64,000 bases of DNA from an uncultured Bilophila sp. (GCA_910585945.1 CAJUHZ010000014.1:1-64000), one strand, 5' to 3'. Positions 1 to 9,059 are shown, counted from the first letter of the stretch. Made by a program: numbers and translations. The notes: generated by a model from the sequence alone, not told the origin.

Positions 1-60
1 GGGGGCTTCTCGCCCCCAAACCCCCGGCAGGGGCATGATGCCCCTGCACCCCCAGCGGCG
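1..60. repeat. GC-rich palindromic intergenic repeat (GGGGCATGATGCCCC type)
   Basis: Two nested palindromes are visible: a short G5/C5 hairpin at the left edge, then a perfect palindrome centred on CATG (about positions 31-45). The same arrangement occurs reverse-complemented near 21.91-21.96 kb, and a related palindrome with A in place of C lies near 0.34 kb and 63.88 kb. It is non-coding. It may be the edge of a larger element cut by the window boundary. Confidence 0.6.
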
Positions 61-99
61 GTTTTGCCTTTCGGCAAAACCGCGCACGTCCCGCCTGTG

Positions 100-200
100 C
101 GCGACATTGCTATCAGCACCGCACGCGGCGCGCCTGCCGGCGGCCATAAGGTTTGTCGCGTCCTCCAACCGAGGGGGCCGGGGGGAATCATTCCCGACCT
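100..200 (+). repeat. ~100 bp dispersed repeat, copy 1
   Basis: This stretch is nearly identical to 251-351, a period of 151 bp. It begins CGCGACATTGCTATCAG, continues through CGCACGCGGCGCGCCTGCCGG and ends in a GGGGGGAATCATTCC palindrome. A third, more diverged copy lies in inverse orientation at the far end of the window. Long reading frames across it are GC-rich artefacts with no protein-like character. Confidence 0.8.
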
Positions 201-250
201 TTACCCGCTCTGTCGCGCACGGATGCAAGCGGAACGAGCTTCCGCTTGCG

Positions 251-351
251 CGCGACATCGCTATCAGCGCCGCACGCGGCGCGCCTGCCGGCGGCCATAA
301 GGTTTGTCGCGTCCCCCAACCGAGGGGGGCCGGGGGGAATCATTCCCCCCG
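251..351 (+). repeat. ~100 bp dispersed repeat, copy 2
   Basis: This is the second copy of the element at 100-200, separated from it by about 50 bp of unrelated sequence. It ends in the palindrome GGGGGGAATCATTCCCCCC. It lies directly upstream of the DMT exporter gene, so it could carry its transcription or simply be a relic repeat. No promoter is obvious inside it. Confidence 0.8.
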
Positions 352-437
352 GGGGAAATGGGCAAAAAAGTGTGAGCTTGCCAAGCGCCCGACAAAGTGG
401 CATCTCCGGGAAAAACACGGTGTTTTCCCGGAGGTGC

Positions 438-1394
438 ATGATGCGCGCAGGCTATCTGTTCATCGCGCTGGCCACGCTGTTTTTCAGCACGATGGAAGTT
501 GCGCTCAAGGATATCGCGGGGCAGTTCAATCCGGTGCAGATCACCATGACGCGCTTCCTTGTTGGCGGGGTGGCGCTGCTGCCCTTTGCGCTCCGCGCGT
601 TGCGCCGGCGTGGGGTGAGTCTTTCCGGTCAGGATGCGGCGCACTTCGCCCTGCTCGGTTTTCTCGGCATTTTCATCAGCATGACACTCTACCAGCTTGC
701 CGTGGAGAACGCCAACGCCTCTGTGGTGGCCGTGCTTTTCAGTTGCAATCCGGTGTTTGTGCTGATCTTTGCGCGGCTGCTTCTGGGTGCGCGCATTCAG
801 CGTCACCAGGTCATTTCGCTTCTTTTTCAGGGAGCGGGCATTCTTTTTCTGATCAATCCCCTGGCCACGCGCATCAGCACGCCCGGGCTTGTCTTTTCCC
901 TGCTCTCCCCGCTGGCCTTCGCCCTGTATGTGGTGGCGGGCACACGCCCGTGCGCGCGCTGTTCGGGTGTTGTCGTGACCTGCGGGAGCTTTCTTTTCGG
1001 CGGTCTGGAAATGCTGCTTCTGGCGGGTCTCAGCCATATCGGGCCGACGGCGGACTTTTTGACGGCGCACGGGCTTGAGCTGTTTGCCGAGATTCCCCTG
1101 TTCGCCGGCTACACGCCGGAAAACCTCCTGCACATGATCTACATCTGCCTGGGAGTGACAGGCGGGGGCTACGCCTTCTATTTCATGGCGGTGGAGGCGA
1201 CGTCACCCGTGACGGCCTCGCTGGTCTTTTTCTTCAAGCCGGTCCTGGCCCCGATCCTCGCCTTTCTGTTGCTGCACGAGCCGATCCCCTTCAACATGAT
1301 TGTCGGCATCGGGCTGATTCTGATCGGTTCCCTGTGTTCCTTCAGGGTTGAGGCGATCGGAAATCGGATCAAAAAATCCCTGTCGGGCGATTGA
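438..1394 (+). CDS. DMT-superfamily (EamA) inner-membrane transporter
   Basis: The product is a hydrophobic protein of about 318 residues with roughly ten predicted membrane helices in two five-helix halves. This is the EamA/RhaT-like layout of drug/metabolite exporters. The second half carries the usual conserved region (MAVEATSPVTASLVFFFKP, then LLHEPIP). The substrate cannot be told from sequence; family members export amino acids, metabolites or drugs. The frame is open further upstream through the repeat, but a GGAGG motif at 430-434 places the start at 438 or, with better spacing, at the next ATG (441). The gene is monocistronic and convergent with the SMR gene at 1603-1914. Confidence 0.85.
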   Translation: MMRAGYLFIALATLFFSTMEVALKDIAGQFNPVQITMTRFLVGGVALLPFALRALRRRGVSLSGQDAAHFALLGFLGIFISMTLYQLAVENANASVVAVLFSCNPVFVLIFARLLLGARIQRHQVISLLFQGAGILFLINPLATRISTPGLVFSLLSPLAFALYVVAGTRPCARCSGVVVTCGSFLFGGLEMLLLAGLSHIGPTADFLTAHGLELFAEIPLFAGYTPENLLHMIYICLGVTGGGYAFYFMAVEATSPVTASLVFFFKPVLAPILAFLLLHEPIPFNMIVGIGLILIGSLCSFRVEAIGNRIKKSLSGD

Positions 1395-1438
1395 GGCTGA
1401 CCCGAGGGCCTGTTGACGCTACGAGAAATGTGCCAAGG

Positions 1439-1573
1439 AAAAAAGCTTTTTGTGGAGGGAGCGTACTCTTGCCACCGAAGGCAGTCCGAAGGGCCATGTG
1501 TCAGACGAATCTTCGAGACTTACGGGCATGGACAGCAGAGCTACGCTACTCATCCGGAATAAAAAGCTTTTTT
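1439..1573. repeat. 13-bp perfect inverted repeats flanking a ~110 bp non-coding segment
   Basis: AAAAAAGCTTTTT at 1439-1451 and its exact reverse complement at 1561-1573 bracket about 110 bp in the gap between two convergent transporter genes. The A/T tracts are conspicuous in this GC-rich chromosome. There is no coding potential inside. It may be a terminator pair or a small mobile relic. Confidence 0.5.
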
Positions 1574-1602
1574 GACTCGGGTGAAGGGCAAAAGCCGTAA
1601 GA

Positions 1603-1914
1603 TCAACAGACCTTCAGCCCAACTATGCCGGCCACGATCAGCCCAATGCACGCGATCCGGCCGGGCGAGGCAGGTTCGCCAAAAAGCGCCATGCCAAGAA
1701 TCGCGGTCCCCACCGCGCCAATGCCCGTCCACACCACATAGGCCGTGCCAAGGGGCAGACGCTTCATGGCCAGGGCCAGCAGAAAAAAGCTCGCGCCCAT
1801 GCACGCAAACGTCGCCACCGCAGGCCAGAACCGGGTCAATCCATTGGAATACTTGAGCGCCACCGCCCACACGACTTCCAGCAAACCAGCCGCAACAAGC
1901 CAGATCCAGGCCAT
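1603..1914 (-). CDS. small multidrug resistance family exporter, Gdx/SugE-like
   Basis: The product has 103 residues and four transmembrane helices, the standard SMR size. The N-terminal motif [17 protein letters not shown] contains the membrane-embedded glutamate (Glu13) needed for proton-coupled transport. The helix-3 region ([19 protein letters not shown]) resembles the guanidinium-exporter subtype (Gdx, formerly SugE) more than EmrE. It works as an antiparallel dimer in the inner membrane. A strong Shine-Dalgarno (GGGGAGG) lies 4 nt before the ATG. Gdx genes often sit behind guanidine riboswitches, but I could not match any known class upstream, so the substrate is inferred only from protein similarity. 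Confidence 0.85.
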   Translation of the reverse strand: MAWIWLVAAGLLEVVWAVALKYSNGLTRFWPAVATFACMGASFFLLALAMKRLPLGTAYVVWTGIGAVGTAILGMALFGEPASPGRIACIGLIVAGIVGLKVC

Positions 1915-1921
1915 GAAACCT

Positions 1922-1946
1922 CCCCGTCCGAATCTGTTCGACGGGG
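1922..1946 (-). promoter_or_regulatory. hairpin overlapping the ribosome binding site of the SMR gene
   Basis: On the minus strand CCCCGTCGAA pairs with TTCG-G-ACGGGG (one bulged G, loop CAGA). The 3' arm runs into the GGGGAGG Shine-Dalgarno of the downstream gene, so folding would hide part of the ribosome binding site. It lacks the ACGR loops of guanidine-II riboswitches. Regulation is only a hypothesis. Confidence 0.35.
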
Positions 1947-2057
1947 GCGTCCCCGGTTGTGGACAAGGCGGGGGGTCGTCCTCACGCCGGGCTACGGCGG
2001 CAATGCCGGAGCCTTTTCACCGTGCACACGCTCTGCCGCCTGTGCGACAAGGTCTCT

Positions 2058-2085
2058 GGCGCTCCCATGTCAAAGCGGGAGCGCC
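2058..2085 (-). terminator. inverted repeat just downstream of lon
   Basis: A 9-bp perfect stem (GGCGCTCCC / GGGAGCGCC) with a 10-nt loop begins 2 nt beyond the lon stop codon. No T tract follows on the minus strand, so it may stabilise the 3' end of the mRNA or act as a weak terminator. Confidence 0.35.
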
Positions 2086-2087
2086 TT

Positions 2088-4580
2088 CTATTGCGCCGTG
2101 GTCACTTCCGGCTCGGGATGGCAGCGCAGGCTTTCCGCCAGGGGCGGGCCGTCGGCCGTGCCGCGGAAGATATCTTCCGCAGGGGCCTCAAGAGCCAGGG
2201 GCAACACCTCGTCCACCTGTTCCACAAAAACGATGCTCAGCGTTTTGAGGATTTCTTCCGGCACTTCCTTGAGGTCTTTTTCATTGTCGCGGGGCAGGAG
2301 CACCAGGCGCATTTCGGCCCGGCTGGCCGCCAGCAGTTTTTCGCGCAGGCCGCCGATGGGCAGAACCCGGCCGCGCAGGGTCACTTCTCCGGTCATGGCC
2401 ACGTCGTGCCGGGCGGGAATGCCGAGCAGGGCGGAAACCAGCGCCGTTGTTATGGCGATGCCCGCCGAAGGCCCGTCCTTCGGGGTGGCGCCTTCCGGAA
2501 AATGGACATGAATGTCTATTTCGCCGTGAAAGTCCGGCTTGAGGCCCAGGGAAGCGGATCGGGAGCGCACGCAGGAGAGCGCGGCCCTGGCCGATTCGGA
2601 CATGACCTCACCGATTTTGCCCGTGGCGGACACATTGCCCTTGCCGGGCATGATCGCCGCCTCCACGGTGAGCAGCACGCCGCCCACGCCGGTGTAGGCC
2701 AGGCCGTTGACCACGCCCACCTTGGAAGTCTTTTCGCTTTCGCTGAGGCGGTACTTTTTCACGCCAAGCAGGCTTTCCAGATTCTGCCGGGTGACGGTGA
2801 ACGGCTTTTGCGGAGCGCCCTCTTCCGTCGCTTCCGCCCCTTCCGACTCTTCCACCAGGCGAATGGCCGCCTTGCGGCAGAGCGTGGCCAGTTCACGCTC
2901 CAGGTTGCGCACGCCCGCTTCCCGCGTGTACGAACGGATGATCTCCAGAAGCGCGTTGTCCGAAAGCCGCAGGTGCTCCGGCCTCAGGCCGTGCTTTTCA
3001 AGCTGGCGCGGCAAAAGAAAGCCGCACGCGATACGCCGCTTTTCCACTTCAAGATAGCTGGAGAGTTCAATAATCTCCATGCGATCCCTGAGCGGCGCGG
3101 GAATGCCGGAAAGAGAGTTGGCCGTGGTGATGAAAAAGATCTGCGAGAGATCGTAGTCAAGATCCAGATAATGATCGTTGAAGGCGCAATTCTGCTCGGG
3201 GTCCAGCACCTCCAGCAGGGCCGAGGCCGGATCGCCGTGAAAATCCGCGCTCATCTTGTCAATTTCATCAAGGCAGAACAGGGGGTTGTTGGATCGCGCG
3301 CGCTTGAGGGCGGCGATGATCTTGCCGGGCATGGCCCCCACATAGGTACGACGGTGGCCGCGTATTTCGGCCTCGTCCCGCACCCCGCCAAGCGAGATCC
3401 GCACATACTCGCGCCCCGTGGCCTTGGCCACGGATCGCGCCAGCGAGGTCTTGCCCACGCCGGGCGGCCCCACCAGACAGAGGATCGGCCCCTTGAGCGC
3501 GCCGGTCAGCTTTTGCACGGCCAGGTATTCCAGAATCCGCTGTTTCGGCTTTTCCAGGCCGAAATGCTCGGCGTCGAGCAGTTCCCGCGCCCGGGCGATG
3601 TCAATGGCTGTTTCCTTGACGTCATTCCAGGGCAGGTCAAGCAGCCAGTCGAGATAGGTGCGCACCACCGTGTACTCGGCCGAGGCCGGCTGCATCTGCC
3701 GCAATTTTTTCAGCTCGTGGAGGCCCTTTTCCCGCGCGTCGTCGGGCATGTTTTTTTCATTGAGCCGGGTCTCCAGTTCGTTGGCCTCGGTCTGGGGATC
3801 TTCCTCGCGCCCCATTTCCTTGTTGATGGCCTTGATCTGTTCGGTCAGATAGTACTCGCGCTGGTTGCGCTCCATCTGGGTTCTGACCCGACTTTTGATC
3901 TTGCGCTCCATGGAGACCACGGCGATCTCGCTGTTGAGCAGCTCGTACACCTTTTCCAGCCGTTCGACAGGGTCAAGCTGCTCAAGAATCGCCTGCTTTT
4001 CGCGGCAGTCAACCTTGAGATGCGGGGTCAGCGCGTCGGCGAGCCGGCCAGGATCGCGCAAGCCGGAAAGGGCGGCAAGCGCCTCGGGAGTGATCTTCTT
4101 GTTGTTGTGGGCGTATTCTTCCAGAGCTTCGCGCGTGGCCCGCACCAGCGCCTCGCTTTCGGGCAGGGACGGGCTTTGCTCGGGCACGGGGCGGATCAGA
4201 ATCCTGGGGAAAGGGCCGGACCCGAACGGTTCGTCCCCTTCCGGGCGCACGGGCGTCCATTTCACCCGGTACAGCCCTTCAAACAGAACCTTGATGGTTC
4301 CGTCGGGCAGGCGCAGCAACTGAAGAATGCGGCTGGCCACCCCGAGGGGGTACAGATCGTCCGGGACGGGTTTTTCCTTTTCCGCTTCGCGCTGGGCCAC
4401 AAGGCAGATGCGCTTCCCGTAGTCGCTCACCGAGCTTTCGATAGCCTTGATGGACGCCCCGCGCCCCACAAAGAGCGGCATGATCGAATGGGGAAAGATG
4501 ACCACTTCGCGCAGGGGCATGAGCGGCAGTTCAAACGCCCGCGCCTCGGCGCCGCGGGAGATGTCGTCAGGCAGCGTCAT
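2088..4580 (-). CDS. lon: ATP-dependent endopeptidase La (Lon)
   Basis: Lon degrades misfolded and selected regulatory proteins in the cytoplasm as a hexamer. The 830-residue product has the N-terminal substrate-binding domain starting [13 protein letters not shown], a coiled-coil middle, an AAA+ module (Walker [14 protein letters not shown], Walker [10 protein letters not shown]) and a C-terminal S16 protease domain. The catalytic Ser705 lies in DGPSAG and Lys748 in GGLREK, the 43-residue spacing typical of Lon. The C-terminal tail of about 30 residues beyond the protease domain is not conserved. The gene is 24 nt downstream of clpX and probably the last gene of the clpP-clpX-lon transcript. 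Confidence 0.98.
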   Translation of the reverse strand: MTLPDDISRGAEARAFELPLMPLREVVIFPHSIMPLFVGRGASIKAIESSVSDYGKRICLVAQREAEKEKPVPDDLYPLGVASRILQLLRLPDGTIKVLFEGLYRVKWTPVRPEGDEPFGSGPFPRILIRPVPEQSPSLPESEALVRATREALEEYAHNNKKITPEALAALSGLRDPGRLADALTPHLKVDCREKQAILEQLDPVERLEKVYELLNSEIAVVSMERKIKSRVRTQMERNQREYYLTEQIKAINKEMGREEDPQTEANELETRLNEKNMPDDAREKGLHELKKLRQMQPASAEYTVVRTYLDWLLDLPWNDVKETAIDIARARELLDAEHFGLEKPKQRILEYLAVQKLTGALKGPILCLVGPPGVGKTSLARSVAKATGREYVRISLGGVRDEAEIRGHRRTYVGAMPGKIIAALKRARSNNPLFCLDEIDKMSADFHGDPASALLEVLDPEQNCAFNDHYLDLDYDLSQIFFITTANSLSGIPAPLRDRMEIIELSSYLEVEKRRIACGFLLPRQLEKHGLRPEHLRLSDNALLEIIRSYTREAGVRNLERELATLCRKAAIRLVEESEGAEATEEGAPQKPFTVTRQNLESLLGVKKYRLSESEKTSKVGVVNGLAYTGVGGVLLTVEAAIMPGKGNVSATGKIGEVMSESARAALSCVRSRSASLGLKPDFHGEIDIHVHFPEGATPKDGPSAGIAITTALVSALLGIPARHDVAMTGEVTLRGRVLPIGGLREKLLAASRAEMRLVLLPRDNEKDLKEVPEEILKTLSIVFVEQVDEVLPLALEAPAEDIFRGTADGPPLAESLRCHPEPEVTTAQ

Positions 4581-4604
4581 ACGCCGATCCTCGCACCGAT
4601 TTCA

Positions 4605-5873
4605 TCAGGAAGCCACTTTTTCCGCCGTATCGTACATGTACAGCGGCTCCGCCCGGCCTTCGATAACCGCGTCGTTGATGACGCATTCGCGAACTTCTTT
4701 CATCGAAGGCAGGTGGTACATGATATCCAGCATCACGCTTTCCATGACGTTGCGCAGGCCGCGCGCTCCGGTTTTGCGTTCAATGGCCTTGTGGGCGATG
4801 CACTTGAGCGCGTCGGAGGTAAAGCGCAGGGAGACGTTGTCCAGTTCAAACAGCTTCTGGTACTGACGGGTGAGCGCATTTTTGGGTTCGGTAAGAATGC
4901 GCACCAGATCGTCCTCATCCAGATCATCCACATGCGTGAGCACGGGGATGCGGCCCACAAATTCCGGAATAAGCCCGAACTGCACCAGATCGTTCGGATG
5001 AACCTGCTCCAGGAGTTCCCCGAGCGAGAGGCCCTTCTTGCTGCTGACCTTCGCGCCGAAGCCCATGGAACCGCCCCGGATGCGCTGCTCCACGATCTTG
5101 TCGAGGCCGATGAACGCCCCGCCCACGATGAACAGGATATTCGAGGTGTTCATGCGAATGAATTCCTGCTGCGGGTGCTTGCGTCCGCCCTTGGGGGGGA
5201 TGTTCGCCTCGGTGCCTTCAATGATCTTGAGCAGGGCCTGCTGCACGCCTTCGCCGGAGACGTCCCGCGTGATGGACGGGCCGTCGCCCTTGCGCGAAAT
5301 CTTGTCGATTTCGTCAATGTAAATGATGCCCTTGCTGGCGGCCTCAATGTCGTAATCGGCGTTTTGGAGGAGCTGGACAAGGATGTTCTCCACGTCTTCG
5401 CCCACATAGCCGGCTTCGGTCAGGGTGGTGGCGTCGGCAATGGCGAAGGGCACGCGCAGGACGCGCGCAAGCGTTTTCGCCAGGAGCGTCTTGCCGCTGC
5501 CCGAGGGCCCGACAAGCAGGATGTTGCTCTTTTCAAGCTCCACGCCGTCGTCGGCGTTCAAAGCGTCGGCGTAGAAAACGCGCTTGTAGTGGTTGTGCAC
5601 GGCCACGGCGAGGATTTTTTTCGCCTCGTCCTGCCCGATGACGTATTCGTCGAGCTTGGCCTTGATTTCCTGCGGAGTCAGGAGGCGATCGTCCGTCCGT
5701 GCCTGCTCCACGGCCTCGTGTGCGATGATGTTGTTGCACGAGGCCACGCATTCGTCGCAGATGTGCACGCCGTCCCCGGCAATGAGCTGTCTGACCTCAA
5801 GCTCGCTTTTGCCGCAAAACGAACAGCGCAGTCGGGATTGTTCGGGAGTATTGGTGCTATTGAAGGGTGCCAT
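4605..5873 (-). CDS. clpX: ClpX unfoldase, ATPase subunit of ClpXP
   Basis: ClpX unfolds tagged proteins and feeds them to ClpP. The 422-residue protein opens with a four-cysteine zinc-binding domain (Cys17, Cys20, Cys39, Cys42). The AAA+ core follows, with Walker [14 protein letters not shown], Walker [11 protein letters not shown] and the GYVGEDVE pore-loop region; the IGF-type ClpP-docking loop region is also present. Length and order match the family. It starts 25 nt after clpP and is followed 24 nt later by lon, which implies cotranscription. Confidence 0.98.
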   Translation of the reverse strand: MAPFNSTNTPEQSRLRCSFCGKSELEVRQLIAGDGVHICDECVASCNNIIAHEAVEQARTDDRLLTPQEIKAKLDEYVIGQDEAKKILAVAVHNHYKRVFYADALNADDGVELEKSNILLVGPSGSGKTLLAKTLARVLRVPFAIADATTLTEAGYVGEDVENILVQLLQNADYDIEAASKGIIYIDEIDKISRKGDGPSITRDVSGEGVQQALLKIIEGTEANIPPKGGRKHPQQEFIRMNTSNILFIVGGAFIGLDKIVEQRIRGGSMGFGAKVSSKKGLSLGELLEQVHPNDLVQFGLIPEFVGRIPVLTHVDDLDEDDLVRILTEPKNALTRQYQKLFELDNVSLRFTSDALKCIAHKAIERKTGARGLRNVMESVMLDIMYHLPSMKEVRECVINDAVIEGRAEPLYMYDTAEKVAS

Positions 5874-5898
5874 TGAGCAGGGTCCTTTCGGGGAAGTG

Positions 5899-6522
5899 TC
5901 AGGCTTCGGCGTTTTCCGCCAGATCCTTGCGGGAGCGCAGAACCCGATCCACCAGGCCGTAGGCTTTGGCCTCTTCGGCGGTCATGAAGTTGTCGCGCTC
6001 GGTATCCTGAGTGATTTTTTCCAGGGGCTGGCCGGTGTGCTCGGCCAGAAGCTCGTTCAGGCGGGCTTTCATGCGCAAGACTTCGCGGGCGTGGATGTCA
6101 ATATCCGTCGCCTGGCCCTGGTAGCCGCCAAGGGGCTGATGGATCATCACCCGGCTGTTGGGCAGGGCATAGCGCATGCCCGGCTTGCCCGCGGACAGCA
6201 GGAAGGCCCCCATGCTGGCGGCCTGGCCCATGCAGACCGTCGCCACCGGAGAATTGATGTAGCGCATGGTGTCGTAAATGGCCATGCCCGCCGTCACCAC
6301 CCCGCCGGGGCTGTTGATGTACATGTAGATTTCCTTTTCGGGATCCTGCGATTCCAGAAAGAGCAGTTGGGCGCAGATGAGCGAAGCCACCTGATCGTCC
6401 ACCTGCGTCCCGAGCAGGACGATGCGATCCTTGAGCAGGCGGGAATAAATATCATAGGCGCGTTCGGAACGCCCGTTGTTTTCCACCACAATGGGAACAG
6501 TCATATTGTACAGATCGTGCAT
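5899..6522 (-). CDS. clpP: ClpP serine protease subunit
   Basis: ClpP forms the tetradecameric proteolytic chamber used by ClpX. The 207-residue product shows the catalytic triad: Ser103 in GQAASMGA, His128 in RVMIHQP and Asp177 in TERDNFM. Length is normal. No clear Shine-Dalgarno precedes the first ATG. A second in-frame ATG at residue 7 (start 6504, MTVPIVVE) would also give a plausible mature N-terminus. The clpX and lon genes follow directly on the same strand. A candidate promoter with a palindromic operator lies about 150 nt upstream. Confidence 0.98.
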   Translation of the reverse strand: MHDLYNMTVPIVVENNGRSERAYDIYSRLLKDRIVLLGTQVDDQVASLICAQLLFLESQDPEKEIYMYINSPGGVVTAGMAIYDTMRYINSPVATVCMGQAASMGAFLLSAGKPGMRYALPNSRVMIHQPLGGYQGQATDIDIHAREVLRMKARLNELLAEHTGQPLEKITQDTERDNFMTAEEAKAYGLVDRVLRSRKDLAENAEA

Positions 6523-6673
6523 GGCGCAAACCCGTGCGCCGACCGCCGCGCAAACGAGGCCGGCTGGTTGGTGTCTCCTCCCCGCAAGGGGAAATCAGGG
6601 TAAATCCGTCGGTTTGGGGCGCCCCGTGCGCTTCAGAACACGAATCGGGCGTCCGTTCAACCGGGGCGAACAG

Positions 6674-6702
6674 ACTATAAGCACGAATCGTGCCGGTGGG
6701 AA
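6674..6702 (-). promoter_or_regulatory. candidate clpP promoter with palindrome in the spacer
   Basis: On the minus strand TTCCCA (-35-like, 4 of 6) is followed after 17 nt by TATAGT (-10). The spacer contains the 13-nt palindrome GCACGAATCGTGC at 6681-6693, a natural place for a repressor to block RNA polymerase. A second inverted repeat (CGAACAGA ... TCTGTTCG, 6751-6774) lies upstream. This is the best promoter seen in the 369-nt gap between tig and clpP. Confidence 0.45.
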
Positions 6703-6814
6703 GACGTGCGCGCCGTTCCCGCGCCGTCGCGCATCACCGATCACGCTGCCCGAACAGATCGCCCTGTCTGTTCGATCGGCCTGTCCCGCCGCTCCCGGCT
6801 TCGTGCCGACTTGT

Positions 6815-6843
6815 AAAAAAATGAGAAAGGGAACCCTTTCTCA
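6815..6843 (-). terminator. Rho-independent terminator of tig
   Basis: Reading the minus strand after the tig stop, a first stem (TTCCCGGCGGA / TCCGCCGGGAA, 6857-6884) is followed by a second, TGAGAAAGGG / CCCTTTCTCA, which runs directly into seven T residues. The second hairpin with its T tract is a canonical intrinsic terminator and separates tig from clpP. Confidence 0.85.
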
Positions 6844-6891
6844 TGTATCGGGAGGTTTCCCGGCGGACGCGCATCCGCCGGGAAAACGCGT

Positions 6892-8241
6892 TCACTCGGC
6901 TTTTTCGGCGCTTTCAGCGGTCGCGGCGTCAGGCGCGATATCGGGCGCGCCGGTCTGTTTGACATTGGCCTTGGCGTAGATGAATTCCATCGCCTTGTCA
7001 GCCAGGAGGCGATCGCGCAATTCGTGCACCAGCCCGCTCCGGTAGTAGGCGTCGCGCACCTGCTTGTACTCCTGCCCGGCGCGCATGGACATGGTGTAGA
7101 TGGCGATTTCCACTTCCTGCTCGGTGACGGAAAGTTTTTCCCTTTGCGCCAGGGCCATCAGGAAGATCTGCGGGCGGAGGCTCTCCAGGGCTTCGGCCCT
7201 GGCTTCCTCGCGGAGTTCCTCTTCGGATTTGCCGAGTTCGTCCAGAGATTTGCCCATGCGTTCAAGCCGGATCCGCCTGTCGCCAAGCACCCGCTCGATG
7301 CGGCTTTGCAGCATGGATTCGGGGATATCGAACGTCACCCTGGACAGGAGGCTGTCGAGCAGCGCGCGCATGGATGTGGAACGGGCCGCCTGCTTTTTCT
7401 CGTTGCGCACATGCTCCACAATGGCGGCGCGCAGTTTTTCAAGATCGTCATGCCCGGTTTTCTTGGCGAAGGCTTCGTCCACCTCGGGCAGGATCCGCTC
7501 GCGGATCGCGTTGAGCCTGATCCGGAACAGAACCTTTTTACCGGCCAGAGAGGCATGGCCGTAGGCTTCGGGGAAGGAGACGACGCCTTCCTTTTCTTCC
7601 CCGACAAGGGCGGTTTTGACCAGCGCCTCAAAATCGTCCAGGGCCTGCTTTTCCCCCAGAACGATGGAGAAATGTTCGCCCTTGACGTCGTCCACGGGTT
7701 TGGACGGATCGTCAGGCTCGAAGCCGGCGTAGTCAACATCGACCACGTCGCCGTCACGGGGCGTCCGGCTTTCGGTCATATCCTTCTGCTCGGCCATGCT
7801 GCCGCGCAGGCGTTCGATGATTTCGTCAACTTCGTCGTCCGCCACTTCGCAGCCGTCTTCTTCCGCGTCCAGCCCTTCGTACGGGGGGAAATCAATGGCC
7901 GGAAGCACGTCGAACTGAAGCGAGCAGGAGAAGGGGGCGTTTTTCTCGAAAAGGGCCGTATTGTCCGCTTCCGGGCGGGAAAGAGGGCTGAGGGCTTCCG
8001 CCTCAAGCGCCTGGCGCAGGGAGTCGTTCACCGCTTCCGAGGTGGCGCGGCTGCGGATTTCGTCACCGAAGCGGCGTTCCACCACCGAGGCGGGCACTTT
8101 GCCCTTGCGAAAGCCGGGCAGGGTCAAATCCTTGCGGTATTCGGCCACAATCCTGGCAATCGCGGCATTGACATCCTCGGCCGTCAACGAAAGGGCCACT
8201 TTTTTCCTGGTAGGGGAAATGGCTTCAACGGCAAATTCCAT
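6892..8241 (-). CDS. tig: trigger factor, ribosome-associated chaperone/prolyl isomerase
   Basis: Trigger factor binds the ribosome exit tunnel and shields nascent chains. The 449-residue product has the ribosome-binding N-terminal domain with the loop motif LPGFRKGKVP. A FKBP-type peptidyl-prolyl isomerase domain follows (GDVVDVDYAGF ... FSIVLG), then a helical C-terminal chaperone domain. The start is set by AAGGAGA just upstream of the ATG (MEFAVEAIS). The frame stays open 29 codons further without a ribosome site. The Ala/Glu-rich tail is not conserved. It is transcribed alone (terminator downstream), ahead of the clpP operon as in many proteobacteria. Confidence 0.97.
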   Translation of the reverse strand: MEFAVEAISPTRKKVALSLTAEDVNAAIARIVAEYRKDLTLPGFRKGKVPASVVERRFGDEIRSRATSEAVNDSLRQALEAEALSPLSRPEADNTALFEKNAPFSCSLQFDVLPAIDFPPYEGLDAEEDGCEVADDEVDEIIERLRGSMAEQKDMTESRTPRDGDVVDVDYAGFEPDDPSKPVDDVKGEHFSIVLGEKQALDDFEALVKTALVGEEKEGVVSFPEAYGHASLAGKKVLFRIRLNAIRERILPEVDEAFAKKTGHDDLEKLRAAIVEHVRNEKKQAARSTSMRALLDSLLSRVTFDIPESMLQSRIERVLGDRRIRLERMGKSLDELGKSEEELREEARAEALESLRPQIFLMALAQREKLSVTEQEVEIAIYTMSMRAGQEYKQVRDAYYRSGLVHELRDRLLADKAMEFIYAKANVKQTGAPDIAPDAATAESAEKAE

Positions 8242-8435
8242 GAATTTCTCCTTGGAGGTCGGGATAGCGTCGTGAATTGCGGAAGGGATCGCGCTGTGAG
8301 CGTCGCCCCTTGCAGTACGGGCGCGCATTCGGCCCGGTAAAACAAACCATTTTTTCTATCACCCGGCCGGGGTCCTGTCCAGCAAAGACTTGCCGCGGCG
8401 GCGGGCGGGAAATGGCCGTCCGCTCCGGCAGCTTC

Positions 8436-8463
8436 TTGACGCGGCCGCGGGGAAGGGTAGAAT
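8436..8463 (+). promoter_or_regulatory. sigma-70-type promoter of the shikimate-kinase-like gene
   Basis: TTGACG and TAGAAT are separated by 16 nt, giving five of six matches to both consensus hexamers. The predicted transcript start near 8470 lies only about 14 nt before the ATG at 8484 and about 53 nt before the alternative ATG at 8523. Confidence 0.65.
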
Positions 8464-8483
8464 CGACCGCCAAGGCAAAAGCC

Positions 8484-9059
8484 ATGCAATGGCTCCCGAC
8501 AACCCGCTACCCCCGTCCGCGCATGACCACAGACCCGCTCGCCTGTCCCGACGACTCTCTCTGCATTTCCCTGATCGGCATGCCCGGCGCGGGCAAAAGC
8601 GCCGTGGGCGCTCGCGTGGCCGAAGCCCTCGGCTGGGCGCATGTGGATACGGATTATCTTATTGAAGCCACCTACGGCGTCCGTCTTCAGGTTATTGCCG
8701 ACGCTCTGGACAAGGAACATTTTCTGGATGTGGAGGCCGCCGTCATCGGGGCCATGCGCATGCAGCGGACGGTGATTTCCACCGGCGGGAGCGTGGTGTA
8801 CCGGGCGGAAGCCATGCGCTGGCTCGCCTCGCTCGGACCGGTGATCCACCTGGATGCGCCCCTGCCGCTTCTTCTGGAGCGGATCGCGCGCAATCCGGAT
8901 CGCGGCATCGCCATTGCGCCGGGGCAGACCATTGACGACCTGTTCCGCGAGCGTGAGGCGCTCTATCGGCAGTGGGCCACGCACAGCGTCCCCGTGGCCG
9001 GATTCTCCATCGTCCAGTGCGCCGACGCCGTGCTGGCGGCTGTCGGCCGGCTCGCCTGA
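8484..9059 (+). CDS. shikimate-kinase-like P-loop kinase with altered substrate site
   Basis: The fold and order match shikimate kinase: Walker A GMPGAGKSAVG, the DTD motif after beta-2, a TGGSV motif and a C-terminal RExxALY segment. However, the FRxxE segment whose arginine holds shikimate reads FLDVE, and the usual GGG reads GGS. The enzyme therefore may phosphorylate another small alcohol such as homoserine, or be a divergent shikimate kinase. No other aromatic pathway gene is nearby. The start at 8484 has a weak AAGG; 8523 (MTTDPLACP) is an alternative that would give 178 residues. It is divergent from tig and behind a good promoter. Confidence 0.75.
   Translation: MQWLPTTRYPRPRMTTDPLACPDDSLCISLIGMPGAGKSAVGARVAEALGWAHVDTDYLIEATYGVRLQVIADALDKEHFLDVEAAVIGAMRMQRTVISTGGSVVYRAEAMRWLASLGPVIHLDAPLPLLLERIARNPDRGIAIAPGQTIDDLFREREALYRQWATHSVPVAGFSIVQCADAVLAAVGRLA

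Noticed and set aside
100..351. CRISPR array
   Set aside because: Only two tandem units of about 100 bp with a 50 bp gap; repeat and spacer sizes and the absence of cas genes do not fit.
1915..2087. Guanidine riboswitch upstream of the Gdx-like gene
   Set aside because: ACGR-loop pairs (class II) and the class I and III conserved blocks were not found. Only a simple hairpin over the ribosome site is visible.
1959..5876. Very long plus-strand open frame (1305 codons) opposite lon and clpX
   Set aside because: It is antisense to two unmistakable genes; its translation is His/Gly/Arg-rich without domains. It results from high GC and codon bias on the other strand.
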